Assembly: GCA_905147135.1 (NCBI GenBank)
Contig: LR990049.1
Span: forward strand, 4,605,428 to 4,669,427
Source: Blastobasis lacticolella
Lineage: Eukaryota > Arthropoda > Insecta > Lepidoptera > Blastobasidae
DNA: 64,000 nucleotides
Reading direction: 5' to 3'
The notes beneath the pieces were generated by a model that was not told the DNA's origin, searched no databases, and worked only from the letters and a program-made list of their open reading frames with translations. The position numbers and the translations under genes were made by a program. Positions 32,301 through 42,490 of this stretch are shown here, piece after piece (position 1 is the stretch's first letter; every line of letters begins with the position of its first letter).

Positions 32301-32503
32301 AATTTACCAATGATTTGAAAGATGGAAAGAAATTTAAAGTAGTTATGCAACTATTACTGGAGTGGTACCAGGATTATATTAGTGGTGGATATCCTTGTAA
32401 CTTACCTCCTGTAAACTGTGAGGCGAACTCAATTCCTGTTCTTAAACCCCAGAAAACTCGTTTTCCGAGTCTCTATTTACCAATGTTACTACTCTATAAG
32501 TAA
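29400..32503 (+). CDS. Array copy H, intact four-exon secreted protein with divergent last exon
   Basis: Exons: 29400-29530, 30274-30460, 30793-30975, 32255-32503 (249 residues plus TAA), phases 2, 0, 0. The signal peptide ends 'LAPCYG'. Exon 1 continues 'IWKPNDDIIKTFDFL'; exon 2 has 'VDDASNNQKRQFSIII', 'EGPADVIAAPSRQAF' and 'TVLDP'; exon 3 has 'KKACRPETSQKDCECAIQKA', 'HMRFRNVT' and 'LFRRDD'; exon 4 begins 'QNQTSVNSKCDAD', unlike the 'VIKF' start of other copies, then 'LKDGKKFK', 'EWYQDYISGGYPCNLPPVNC'. Seven Cys in the mature chain; sequons at 'NQT' and 'NVT'. The tail ends in a hydrophobic run ('SLYLPMLLLYK') instead of a basic one. The start follows 'tttgtttcag' by one base, as in E. Intron 3 is long (1.28 kb) and filled with repeats. 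No AATAAA is evident close downstream. Confidence 0.85.
29945..30225 (+). repeat. Dispersed repeat 'family 3' in intron 1 of copy H
   Basis: 'cagtccactgcaggacttag', 'ttgccataatctccacgctt', 'ggaaaatgctgctgccca', 'cttgtacgacacccatgcgt', 'ctactctgccggacacca': a repeat I recognise as common in Lepidoptera, probably antisense to part of a retrotransposon. A second, diverged piece lies at 29595-29690. Confidence 0.65.
31080..31560 (+). repeat. Unclassified repeat-like block in intron 3 of copy H
   Basis: GC-richer than the surrounding introns; it begins near 'acgcttgacaagaaacaagc' and ends 'gctcgtctgcctcacttttc', phrases that resemble the limits of a lepidopteran dispersed repeat. The open frames across it are not supported as genes. 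Confidence 0.35.
31803..32199. mobile_element. Foldback element with arms of about 175 bp in intron 3 of copy H
   Basis: The two halves are inverted copies: 'attagccggttaactaaacg' against 'ccgtttaattaaccggctaa', and an exact 'cgatattgcctcgagtttac' against 'gtaaactcgaggcaatatcg'. The outer ends read 'tgtcgcagcc' and 'ggctgcgaca'. There is almost no unpaired centre. It is a non-autonomous, probably DNA-transposon-derived, element. Confidence 0.75.
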
Positions 32504-32529
32504 AGAGCAATACATACCTTTACAGCAAC

Positions 32530-33215
32530 TGCATTTTTTTCATAAAATACAATTATGGCCATCAGTACTTTCCTTGGCACGTGGTCCTGATATATTTCAT
32601 CCACTGCGTTTTTATCTCCGCTGAAGCACCCATGGCGCTGAAGCCGAAAAGGTTTGGTCTGAGATAACGGTAAAAGGCCCTACGTTATGACACTTATGCC
32701 TTGGGGACTGGGACGACCCTTGGTCTGGGTGGATGCCACGTTTATCGACATTGATTAATACAAACTGCAAATTTTGTTTAATTTTGCTTAAGTAGTCCAC
32801 ACCAGTACCATTGTGGCCATCGGATGCTATCCTTGGGACGCGGACTTAATATTACGAGTATGTCATCCGCCGGGCTTTTACATAAAAGCCTTGTACAGCG
32901 GATGTTGCAGTGCAGCACCCAAGGTTCTGGAGTCGTACGATTTGGTCCATGATGACTGTGAAAGGCCCGACACTCATGCCCTTGGCCTAGGAAGACACGT
33001 TTGTCAACACCCTCGCGTAGTCACATCTTGCAGTCACCTAATGTCTATCTGGAGCCGGTGCCTTCATGCCGTTGGGCCTGGAAACCCTTTGACCGTGGGG
33101 ACCAGGCTTGAACTCCCTTCTTCGGGAGTTGGGTGAGCGACTAGTCGATTTACTGAAGACCAGAAGACTGAACGAATTAGCCTCGCCGGCGGCTAGGGTA
33201 CATTTGCTGGACCAA
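32530..33215 (+). repeat. Diverged two-unit repeat downstream of copy H
   Basis: Two related units: 32555-32760 ('gaagcacccatggcgct', 'gtaaaaggccctacgttatg', 'ccacgtttatcgaca') and 32815-33015 ('tgcagcacccaaggttctgg', 'gtgaaaggcccgacactcat', 'acacgtttgtcaaca'). The second continues to 'cgccggcggctagggtacat'. It looks like the 3' region of an unidentified retrotransposon. Confidence 0.45.
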
Positions 33216-33425
33216 ATTATTTATTTTTAGGTTAGTGAATAGTTTAATTTAGATGGGTACCTAGGTAGTATACCTTAGACTAGACTTTTTTGGAACTAAT
33301 CATGTAAAAGTTTGGAAAAAAATAGCGTGTTATAAAATACCTTGCGTTAAAAATTATTTTCAATTTATTTTGAAATTACATTTTTACTAATATTATTTAG
33401 TATGTTCAACAAATTAATACTGTAC

Positions 33426-33940
33426 TAGCTGACCCGGCAAACGTTGTTTTGCCATATAAATAAATATATACACCTACACCTACACCTACCCTACACCTAC
33501 CCTACACCTACCCTACACCTACCCCTACCCTACACCTACCCTACATCTACCCTACACCTACCCTACACCTACCCTACACCTACCCTACACCTACCCTACA
33601 CCTACCCTACACCTACCCTACACCTATCCTACACCTACCCTACACCTACCCTACACCTACCCTACATCTACCCTACACCTACCCTACACCTACCCTACAC
33701 CTACCCTACACCTACCCTACACCTACCCCACACCTACCCTACACCTACGTCTAAAAAATAAAAAAAAAATTTAGGGGTGGACTACCCCTAACATTTAGGG
33801 GGATGAAAAATAGATGTTGGCCGATTCTCATAGATACCGGATAAGCACAAAAAATTTCATCAAAATCGGTCAAGCCGTTTCGGAGGAGTATGGCAACGAA
33901 AACTGTGAGACGAGAATTTTATATATTAGATTTTACTAGA
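33426..33940 (+). mobile_element. CTAG-starting dispersed element with expanded minisatellite
   Basis: Starts 'ctagctgacccggcaaacgt' and ends 'gcaacgaaaactgtgagacg ... ttttatatattaga'. Between these are the 11-bp array (33465-33750) and 'aaaatcggtcaagccgtttc'. Related elements, often in the opposite orientation or truncated, are at 23040, 52580, 61510 and 63900. Class unknown to me. Confidence 0.65.
33465..33750 (+). repeat. 11-bp minisatellite, about 26 units
   Basis: Unit CCTACACCTAC, the same sequence as the array at 22544-23039 but on the other strand, with occasional 'catctac' and 'cctatcc' variants. The open frame across it is an artefact of the repeat. Confidence 0.9.
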
Positions 33941-35679
33941 TGCAACATCTGCTTGCACAATGCACTATTGATTCGTTTATCATATTCAAATGTAGACAAA
34001 CATAAAGTCTAACTAAACAGACAGGTCAATTCAGTTATCTTAATTAACACTATAGGTACTATGTTCAATAGGTTTCTCTATCTAGAATATACGTCCCACA
34101 CGGTCCTATTCCATCTCTCATTTGCTAGTACTTCTACAGTGCCATTTCTAATTCACCCTATTGCATATCGTTTTAAGGCCTACATTTCCGAATGCAATAA
34201 AATCCGACTGCAAATATAAAATTGCAATTATACAGGGTTGGAGGCGTCACAGCGTGCAGTGTTCACAGGGTGTTGCTAACGCGATGAAGTTATATCCAAG
34301 GCTAGCCCACCTTGTATTGTGCATGAATTTGGGACTGACGTTGACGTTTCTGTTGTTTATTTTCTGAGTAAGATACAGTGTGCAGCGGTTGCTTGTGCAG
34401 ACGTTAGTAAGCGTCGCAGTTAATTTCAGAGATAGTTGAATTGCTGTACACAGCTCGTGTAGCAGCTTGCAAGATCGGGTTGAGTAAGTGTTCAAGATAT
34501 TCAATGTGAATGTGTTGAATTTGTCGTTGAAAGCGATGAGAATGCTTTTATTTAAAGGTGGTCCGTCACCTATACTGATACTGTAATACTATACTAATTT
34601 ATCTCACCATTCTTTCATTCGTTTGAGTGTTTAGTGTCAAATTGTATTATGGATTACACAAATGGTTTTCTATAACTTAATTTTATAATATAAAGCAGTT
34701 ACCTTAAAAAAACAATTCGCCGCTAGATGGCGTTGGTTTGTCATTTTATTTTCCCTTTTTTATTGCTTTGTTTTATATAGGATATATCATGGACATGGGC
34801 ATATATTCGAATCACATATAGTTACCAATCGTATACATCAAGTGAGCAAGAAAAAGTCACAAAAAGTCAGGACCTAACGAAAATATTAATACGTAACCTT
34901 TTTTACGGTATTAATGAATCCCTGTCTCTACTTATCGCATATTTAAGTCTAAATAATGATTCAGAAAAAAAAATCTAACATTCTTAGTTTTGTCTATTTT
35001 CTTATGTAATTATCGACTGCAATGAAATAATTACGTGATTGTTCTTTGAGATTAATCACGATTTTGAGCTTAGTGTCAGCTATCATGAAATCTAGATATA
35101 AAATAGAAATGTATTCCACAAGATTTCATAAATTTTTTTTTATTTTTTTACCTTTCACTTACATGGTATACGTCCTATAAACGTTAATAATAAAATGCAG
35201 AACCGCAAATACGTTGCGTTGCCTCTGTCTACTGTCTCTTAAGCACAACAAAGGAAGGAATCATGAAAACAAGAAGAGAGTGTTAAACCTAAATCGAAAG
35301 CCCTCAAGCATGCGAGAAACCCTTGTCAGAGGGTAGTCGTCATTTCACGGGTATCTTGTTCAGTGGCCAATTACATTGTGATTGACCTGTGGCCATCTTG
35401 AGTTGACCCGTCGGCCGCCTTGAGGAACACCGCTTGAGACGGTAGATGGGGACAGCCAGAAATGAGCACGGGTCTCTGTATAATGGGCGATCGGGAACCG
35501 GAGTGCTTGGTCGAATGGTCCGATTGATTGCGTAGCCTTCACTTGGGCTGTACTGTTTCCGTAATTATGTGATTAAGGGATACGGCGAACCGGGTTTGAG
35601 TATCAAAAGGCTTGTAATTGGTACTGTGCAAATTCATTATAGGTAATTCTGTTTTGGCAGCACCATGATCCAATCTGGT
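33941..35679. other. Intergenic, with one short shared repeat
   Basis: 34555-34680 ('ggtccgtcacctatact', 'ttctttcattcgtttg', 'attgtattatgg') recurs at 62095-62180. 34230-34510 is a moderately GC-rich stretch with no recognisable content. No gene is supported. Confidence 0.35.
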
Positions 35680-35880
35680 CAGGTTTTTATAACACTGAAG
35701 TGGTAAACGAGCTAGCGGCTTGATTGATGGTAAAAATTATCCGAAACCTATGGACGCTTGCTATGGAGCAGTAATTATTCCTGTGCTGCCCACCCTATAA
35801 AAATCTTTTCACCCCTCTCTTGAACGTGAACTTCATGTTGCATTCTCCTGGGAAAACATTACACAACCTCATCCTACAAA
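35680..35880 (-). mobile_element. Diverged CR1-like 3' end
   Basis: The same order as other copies, but worn: 'ttgatggtaa', 'cctatggacgcttg', 'ccctataaaaatcttttcac', 'cttcatgttgcattctcctg'. Older than the copies at 12.3 and 19.5 kb. Confidence 0.55.
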
Positions 35881-36884
35881 AAATTGTTACTTTTCCGTGT
35901 CACAAAGTAACATATTACCCTTGGAAATAATGTAACTTCCTATTAGTAAAAGAATTTCGAAATCGATTCAGTTTCACATTTCCATCTCTGCACCTTTTTG
36001 GGTGGATGGAGTTGCTGAGTTGGCTTTAGCGCGATCAAACATTTCATTCTCTTTGCATTGTACCTACTTAATTCTTCTTTCTTAAAAAAATAATCGACAT
36101 CGGTAAAGGATGGCAGTTTTTGTCGCGGTAGTTTAGCTAGTGTTATGAGGCTTCCAATAATGCAGTCAATGAATAAATAAATAAAATACATGAAAGAGGA
36201 CGAGAACTCGTAAAACTGCATCATTCAAAGCAGTTCTCCACGTCCATTATTACTTAGAATGCAACGACTCGAATTATAACATAGCGTTTTAAATTTGCTC
36301 CTTCACGAGGCAATAGGTGGCAATAGCTCGAAATAAATGTAAATCAACTCGTTCAACTTATGAAATCTCTAAATAATAGGTACCATTTTGTACTTTTTCT
36401 ATTGAACAGCATGTATTGGCTCCCATTGTTGCTTTCTCCACAGTTTTCAATTTATGTAAGTGCTAGTGGACTAGAACTTTTGCAATGGACGTCGAAATTC
36501 AACTTATGATAAAAATAATTGACATGCGATTAACCGCTAGTTTAAAAAAAATAATGACAGATTCATAATTAAAAACTAAACGATAATATTCCAAATTCAA
36601 ACATTTATGAAAGGCCAGGAGCGCAGAACTTTCAGTATGCTCTATGTAGTAAGCAGTCCCAAAAATATAAAGTTTGCTTAAGTTATAAGGCGATTTAGAT
36701 AATTACTAAAAATTTTAAATTTGCTTAATTTTATAGTAGATTTTTAAATACAAATAACGATATTTGAAGTCTCATCTGAAATCAGATTATATAAAAGATC
36801 CCTGGAAGCGTACTGCGGTTTGAACTCTTTGTGCGCGAGTTGCAATTTAATATTTCAATACATATTAATTACTTCCTATAATAC
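35881..36884. other. Intergenic, nothing recognised
   Basis: AT-rich; no gene, family exon or repeat seen up to the LTR element. Confidence 0.35.
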
Positions 36885-37016
36885 TGTTAAATAGGGAGCT
36901 AAATAAGATCACGTCTATCTTGTACCACGTTTATTGCAGAACAAAGGTTGTTAGAATGACCCGCATTTGGGTCCAATGATATAAGAAAATATATGCTCCT
37001 ACCTCCGTACATCACA
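36885..37016 (-). repeat. 3' LTR of the gag-only element
   Basis: Matches 38162-38293 over 132 bp; it includes 'gatcacgtctatcttgtacc' and ends at the 'tacatcaca' boundary. Confidence 0.9.
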
Positions 37017-37172
37017 CCCTCACCCTAAGCCATTAACCGCCTTAATATGGAAATAAGCAATTACATACTTATATAATAACAATTTTAGGTATAGGCACAG
37101 TTACAGTAATCCAATCTAAGTTTTATGAACAATACACATTATGTTAAGTTAAGCAGACAAATACAGTTTGTT

Positions 37173-38105
37173 TTAGTTACAAATTCGACAAACATAGTTT
37201 TTAAATTTGCACATTTTGTCATTATGCATGCCCCCACAGCACCCGCATTTTTCATTTTTATTAAAACGATCATTCGCGAACTCGTATTGTGCTCCGCTTG
37301 TAGCTTTTGTACTAGTCACCGCCGCCGCAGCGTAGGTATGCGCACTGCGCATTCCCCGGGCCTGTGCGCCCGCGCGGCCGCCGTCGCTCGGTCCGTTCGC
37401 GCGCCCCCGGCGGTCGTCGGCCCCGCCGAACCCTCTGTAGGTATTATATGCGCTCGGCTGATACCGACTTGGCGCCGATGTCGTCACACGATGCACCTCT
37501 GACGTCACGCCGGTTGTTGCTACGCGGTCTGCCTGCCTGCCCCGACCGTCAACTACCGCCACATCCGACTCGGCCGCTTCCATTGACACCGCTAACTTAA
37601 ACGATCGATCGAATGACACATCATCTTCGGTAAATAATCTCTGCTTTATCACTTCGCTGGCCAATCCACAGACGAATTGATCCCTCAGATTTTCTTTCAA
37701 ATTAGCTTCCGTGAAATTACAATGTTTCGACAAACTCTTTAACTCGGCCACATATTCTGCTACGCTTTCGCCATTTCGTTGCGTTCGCTGCCGGAATTTG
37801 TACCTTTCTGCCAACAAGCTAGGTTTCGGTTGCAAATGCGTTCTCATCACACCCACTAGGTCCGCATATGATCTTGAAGATGGTTTGTTCGGTGTGCACA
37901 GGTTAACCATCAGTTCGTAAGCGTCACTGCCTATCACCGTAATCAGTGTAGCGACTTGTAACGCTGGTTTTACATCGTTTGCCACGAAGTACTGTTCTAG
38001 TCTGTCTATATACAGACTCCAGTCATCTTTACCCAATCTAAATGATTCCAGCTTTCCCGCCAACATTTCAACCGCGTTCTGTCCGCACCAACAATCACTG
38101 CACAC
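37173..38105 (-). CDS. Gag-like protein of the LTR element
   Basis: A 310-residue frame without interruption. The N-terminal 200 residues look like a retrotransposon capsid: 'WSLYIDRLEQYFVANDV', 'YELMVNLCTP', 'YKFRQRTQRNGESVAEYVAE' and 'LRDQFVCGL' follow the order seen in Ty3/Gypsy Gag. An Arg/Gly/Ser-rich linker follows, then zinc knuckles 'CGCCGGMHNDKMC' and 'CRICN', where the frame ends, cut inside the second knuckle. The true start may be the inner Met at 'MLAGKLESF'. In the intact family this protein packages element RNA; here it has no pol partner. The GC-rich linker region also produces long antisense frames, which I do not count. Confidence 0.8.
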   Translation of the reverse strand: MCSDCWCGQNAVEMLAGKLESFRLGKDDWSLYIDRLEQYFVANDVKPALQVATLITVIGSDAYELMVNLCTPNKPSSRSYADLVGVMRTHLQPKPSLLAERYKFRQRTQRNGESVAEYVAELKSLSKHCNFTEANLKENLRDQFVCGLASEVIKQRLFTEDDVSFDRSFKLAVSMEAAESDVAVVDGRGRQADRVATTGVTSEVHRVTTSAPSRYQPSAYNTYRGFGGADDRRGRANGPSDGGRAGAQARGMRSAHTYAAAAVTSTKATSGAQYEFANDRFNKNEKCGCCGGMHNDKMCKFKNYVCRICN

Positions 38106-38161
38106 GTGTTTTTAAGTTTAATAATCCTCGTTGCCACTGTTAATCCCATCCTCGTCGCCAC

Positions 38162-38293
38162 TGTTAAATAGGGAGCTAAATAAGATCACGTCTATCTTGT
38201 ACCACGTTTATTGCAGAACAAAGGTTGTGAGAATGATCCGCATTTGGGTCCAATAATATAAGAAAATATATGCTCCTACCTCCGTACATCACA
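38162..38293 (-). repeat. 5' LTR of the gag-only element
   Basis: Partner of 36885-37016; differences are at the equivalents of 'gttgttag'/'gttgtgag', 'gaccc'/'gatcc' and 'aatgat'/'aataat'. Confidence 0.9.
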
Positions 38294-40079
38294 AATACAA
38301 CTTTATTTATTCATATTTTATTGATAATTGTTAAATTATAAGTTAATTACAGTATAAGCATGTCAAATTACAAGAAACAACATGTTCTCAAAATATATTA
38401 TATTGTACAGCACCATATCAATAAGTATATGAAAAAGAAACTTAGTTACCCAAACAAAAATAAAATCGTACTAAAATTGATACCATAATTCCGGAGACAA
38501 CTTTGACAATTCATTGTGCACAAGTGTTGCCACAGTCAGGGTAGTGTTGTTCGTATCGATATAAAAAAATATACGGCTTTGGCTACTAGTGGCAATTATA
38601 AATTAGTTACGATGACATAATTAAACTAATTTACATTACATTGTCAGATATCATTAAATAAAGTGCAAATACTAACCAAGGACGATAATTAAAGTAGTTT
38701 GTATCGATTGGCCTCACCTTTTATCCGCTAAATTAAGGGCTCACATTCCAGGGGTAGTACCGCCTAACACCGATAGTACGCCGCCAATAGAGTAAAATGA
38801 TGTCACACTCAAAATAACAAAAATATATTAAACCACTAAGATAGCAAAGAAGCTTACGGCCTACCTGATAGTAAGCAGTCACCGCAGCCTATGGACGTTT
38901 GCAATACTATATGAATATAATCTGAAAATATTATATTATAAAGTACCTACATTTCTAATATATTATATTGTACTGAAGATGGCGTTTTCCTACGTGAAAA
39001 TAACAAACACAACAATAATATTCTCGAATTTGTACAAAAATTGCTACTTGGCAAACCATACATTCGTGTCGATACTGATTATCGATATCGGCCACATCAC
39101 TATTTAATTTCGTTTACCTCTGGTAAACCTTTATCGGTCACTTACTTGTCAAACTTGTCTCCGGGATTATAGCTTTAACTATAATCCTAGAAATAAAAAA
39201 ATTTACCCCTGAATTTGGTAAGGTGCCCAGAAGGCTAGTTGCGTTGCCCCACTCGATAGCGAGCCTTATACGCTGCCCCAAGAAGCGGTCAGCCTTCTAA
39301 TAATTTATTTGCAAACTTGATTTCTTTTACTCTACGCAGCGTCAAACGAATAGCCAGCTCAGTGAGCAGACAATGGCAAGTCGCCCATAACATATATGAT
39401 TCATACACCTACGTTTTTATATTTCTTGAATTATAATATATAAGAAAGAAAATTTTATTTCTTGCTGTTACTTCACAAATAAACCAACACCGGGTGACAT
39501 TAAAATATGTCTCATTATAAAAATGAAAACACAGACACTTCCCACGGAAATGCGAGCGAGAAGCTCCTACCGAAACAATTACAGCAAAAATGAAATGAAT
39601 TTTAATTCGTGACATTTTTGAAAAGGCGCTCATTAGAGGGACAAATCATAATAATCAGATACAAAGAAAATAACGAACACAACTTTCGTAATTAAAACAT
39701 AGCATCAGCTGCTTCATTAATATTCCTTTCACAATCTAGTAAAATATGTTATTAAGGGATGAGACACAGAAACAGTTCCACACCAGCGGTAGAATATTTG
39801 ACGTTTATTTATTGATTAAAGCGGCGTGTGTTTGCTCCGAGAAATTGTTTATTATGAATCACGATATCTTCAACCACTTCCTATGATCTTTCAGTATCTT
39901 TCTTGATACGTTCTCATTAATGTAGATCTTCAAAAAAGCCGTGAAAAGGTTATTGGTTCGGCAATACTTTTCGCTACAATACAGTACCATCCTCATCAAA
40001 ATCTTCGCTATTTTAAGTGTTTACATGATATATTTTCTAATTCAGAAACAACTGCTCAAACTGACCATGACAGCAGTGG
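38294..40079. other. Intergenic with a CR1-like tail scrap
   Basis: 38828-38910 is the last 80 bases of the CR1-like element in minus orientation ('accactaagatagcaaagaa', 'gtcaccgcagcctatggacg'). A small hairpin 'ggattatagctttaactata' lies near 39165. No gene is supported. Confidence 0.4.
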
Positions 40080-40880
40080 CGTAAACATTTTGAAGGTAAC
40101 AATCTCCTCAGCGATTACCAGTACGCATTCCGCCGTGGTCGATCTACTAGGGACATTCTGTTGTATGCCACACAATTATGGAGTGAGGCCATTGAAAGAC
40201 ATAGCGAGCCCCTTGCTGTATGTATCTCTTGATATCTCCAAGGGCTTTGACAGGGTTTGGCATGCGGGCCTTCTAAGCAAGCTTCCTTCATTTGGTATTC
40301 CTGTTGGCTTTTGCAACTGGTTATCGGATTTTCTTAGTGGACGTTTAAACAGTGTAGTTATCGATAGCTACTCGTCTAATCTTCAGGCTATCGACGCTAG
40401 TTCCTCAGGGATCGGTACTGTCCGCTACTTTTTTCTTGCTGCATATGAACAATCTGCTTGTACCAGGTACATTTGGGTACGCAGACGACAGCACAGTAAT
40501 GGATAGATATCTGTCAGAGGCAAAAGCCAACAGGGACGATATTCAGTCTTGTCGAGAGGCTATGGTTGATCGTTTGGACAAAGCTCTCAAGGCAGTCTCT
40601 GATTGGGGTGACGCCAATCTGGTGGCGTTTAACGCAACCAACTCAGGCTTGTTTGTTTTCCGCCAAAAGGAGTCCATTCCATCTAAGTCCAACTTTTCGG
40701 GATGTTCCTGTGAAAATTACCGACAACCTACAGCTTCTAGGTGTGTTCCCTGATCAATATAATCTGGATGCCATCAAGGCTAGAGTGAATAGGCTGTTCC
40801 AAAACGGGCATGTTCCATCTTCGGCCGCATCGTCACTTACCAACAGGTGAGATGGCGGTCAAATGCCTGTCTTATAGATA
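40080..40880 (+). mobile_element. Non-LTR reverse transcriptase fragment
   Basis: Frame 1 (40090-40506) has 'YVSLDISKGFDRVWHAGLLS' and 'LPSFGIPVGFCNWLSDFLSG'. The frame then shifts to 'FGYADDSTVMDRYL' (around 40470) and a third frame gives the end 'NLDAIKARVNRLFQNGH'. Catalytic residues are visible, but the stretch before YADD is damaged, and at least two frameshifts make it dead. The 3' end resembles 49850-50095. Confidence 0.75.
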
Positions 40881-41257
40881 TAACAAAAAAAATCAAACAA
40901 CTATTTGACTACCTTTAGCTGTCATACTTCACCTCGAGTAATAGAGCTCTATTGTTTAAGCCTTACCTTGACGTTTCACCATACTAAATGACGTGAGCAA
41001 CTTCAGAACGTAAATATTTTTCCAACACTTCGTATGACGTATAACTGAACACACATGTAGCTATCAATTTGGCAGAGACATGCACTAACGAAGGCATCAC
41101 AGTGTAAACTTGTTACGTGGAGCAAACACGCCCGCTCGCGTCACCCTTCGGGCCATTGTACATTATAGGGTTAACAGCTAGTTAGTTAGCAGTGTACGTG
41201 TAACTTTTTATTTTGTTCAGGATTCTAGTAAAATATAAATATAGGTAATTTATGGTA
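40881..41257. other. Intergenic, nothing recognised
   Basis: Nothing supported between the reverse transcriptase fragment and the foldback element. Confidence 0.3.
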
Positions 41258-41508
41258 GAGCTCGTCTAGTCTAAAATGACGCGCCCCACTACTTAGTTAG
41301 TTGATTTCGATGTGTAAGTGCAAATATTGATAACGACACTTCATCTGTGTGGGAGCCAATGAACGACGCGTGCTCCTACGTTTGAATCTCACCGGCAACT
41401 GAATGACCAATTACAACGGCATTTGTATATGTATTGCGTCCATATTTTAAACTTGCTTGTGTGCGTTAATTCGATAGTGGGGCGCGTCATTTTAGATTAG
41501 ACGAGCTC
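41258..41508. mobile_element. MITE with 35-bp inverted ends and TA flanks
   Basis: The ends 'gagctcgtctagtctaaaat' and 'attttagattagacgagctc' extend inward as 'gacgcgccccactac' and 'gtggggcgcgtc'. Both sides are bordered by TA, the target used by Tc1/mariner elements. The interior has no coding frame. Confidence 0.75.
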
Positions 41509-42169
41509 TAGCTAAATATGAAAAAAAAAAAGTCTGAGTTCTTTTTACCGGTACTTGTAGGTCAGTAACTGGTAACCTTTGCTGCAACCGCATAAAATTC
41601 TTCTACTTTTAGTTTGGATTAAAGTAGTATTAAATAAACAGCAGACTTGCAACTTCCTTCTTTGTACCTACATTCTTGGACACCCCGTTCAGGTGTAGTG
41701 CCATGCCTTTGATACTTGATAGGTTAGGTAGTTATACCTACTTCATGAGAATGATAGGTATATATTGTATCTCTACTATTTCATTTTGGTATCTTTGGAA
41801 GTCTGCTGTTAATTATTTGCGCCAAAAATTTACGTCATATTACAAAAAACATGGGTAATTTGATAGTTTAGGATTACTACTTTTTGAGAATGATGGGTTT
41901 AATTTTGGTAAGGGACTGGAATGAAGCTTTTTTATAGCCTATGGCTGGTCACCATCATCCGGTTTGTCAAGTGGCATAACAAAAATAGACTTGATCCTGC
42001 CCATTTAGGCAATAAAACTACACCAGTTTGTAAAAAAACAGTATTTGACAATGTTTTATTGAAAGAAAACTTTGAATGATTCAGGACAAATACGAGACTA
42101 TGTTGTAACAAAAAACGTTTTGAGAAAAAAACGGGAACCTTGAATTTTTCAACGCTAGGCACACACCGT
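41509..42169. other. Intergenic, nothing recognised
   Basis: AT-rich, no feature supported. Confidence 0.3.
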
Positions 42170-42490
42170 TATTGGAGATGACGTGAGGCGTGAGGGATAT
42201 CGTAGATAAGATCGAGGAGGCTCGCCTGCGCTGGTTTGGTTGCGTGAACCTAAGGGATACATGGGGAATAGGTGTCTGAACCTACCGGTATCAGGAAAGA
42301 GACCCCGACCGACGCTTCTTGGGCGATTAATCCATCGCTTCTTGGGCGACGCAAGAAGCGATAGATAGATATTGCTGAGTCGGATGCGAGAGATGCCGAA
42401 GATCGGGCGAAGTGGAGAAGACTAAGTAGGGAAGTGGACCCTGAAAGAGGCCAAGATAAAAGCTAGCACGATGATGATGATGATGGCAAG
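42170..42490 (+). mobile_element. RTE-like 3' end with (GAT)n tail
   Basis: Shares 'gataagatcgaggagg', 'ctgcgctggtttggt', 'gccgaagatcgggcgaagtg' and '(gat)n' with 13195-13567. An extra near duplication, 'cgcttcttgggcga', occurs twice at 42313-42348. Confidence 0.7.

Larger units (their letters stand above)
36885..38293 (-). mobile_element. LTR retrotransposon deletion derivative (gag only)
   Basis: Two 132-bp LTRs (36885-37016 and 38162-38293) begin TG and end CA, differ at about three positions and are flanked by the 5-bp duplication AATAC (36880-36884 and 38294-38298). On the minus strand a gag-like frame follows the 5' LTR. A purine tract (AGGGTGAGGG) abuts the 3' LTR at 37017-37026, and a possible primer-binding start 'tggcgacgagga' lies next to the 5' LTR. 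No protease, reverse transcriptase or integrase is present. The gag type suggests Ty3/Gypsy. Confidence 0.9.

Noticed and set aside
9074..32503. Family as 27-kDa hemolymph proteins, REPAT or a venom/toxin group
   Set aside because: Length or secretion alone fit; motif order and Cys pattern do not match what I know of those families.
33444..33761. 105-codon frame on the + strand
   Set aside because: Same minisatellite artefact.
37125..37600. Open frames antisense to gag
   Set aside because: GC-rich Arg/Gly linker of gag yields long antisense frames; no independent evidence.
40090..40506. Host gene with 138 codons
   Set aside because: Reverse transcriptase motifs identify it as a retrotransposon fragment.
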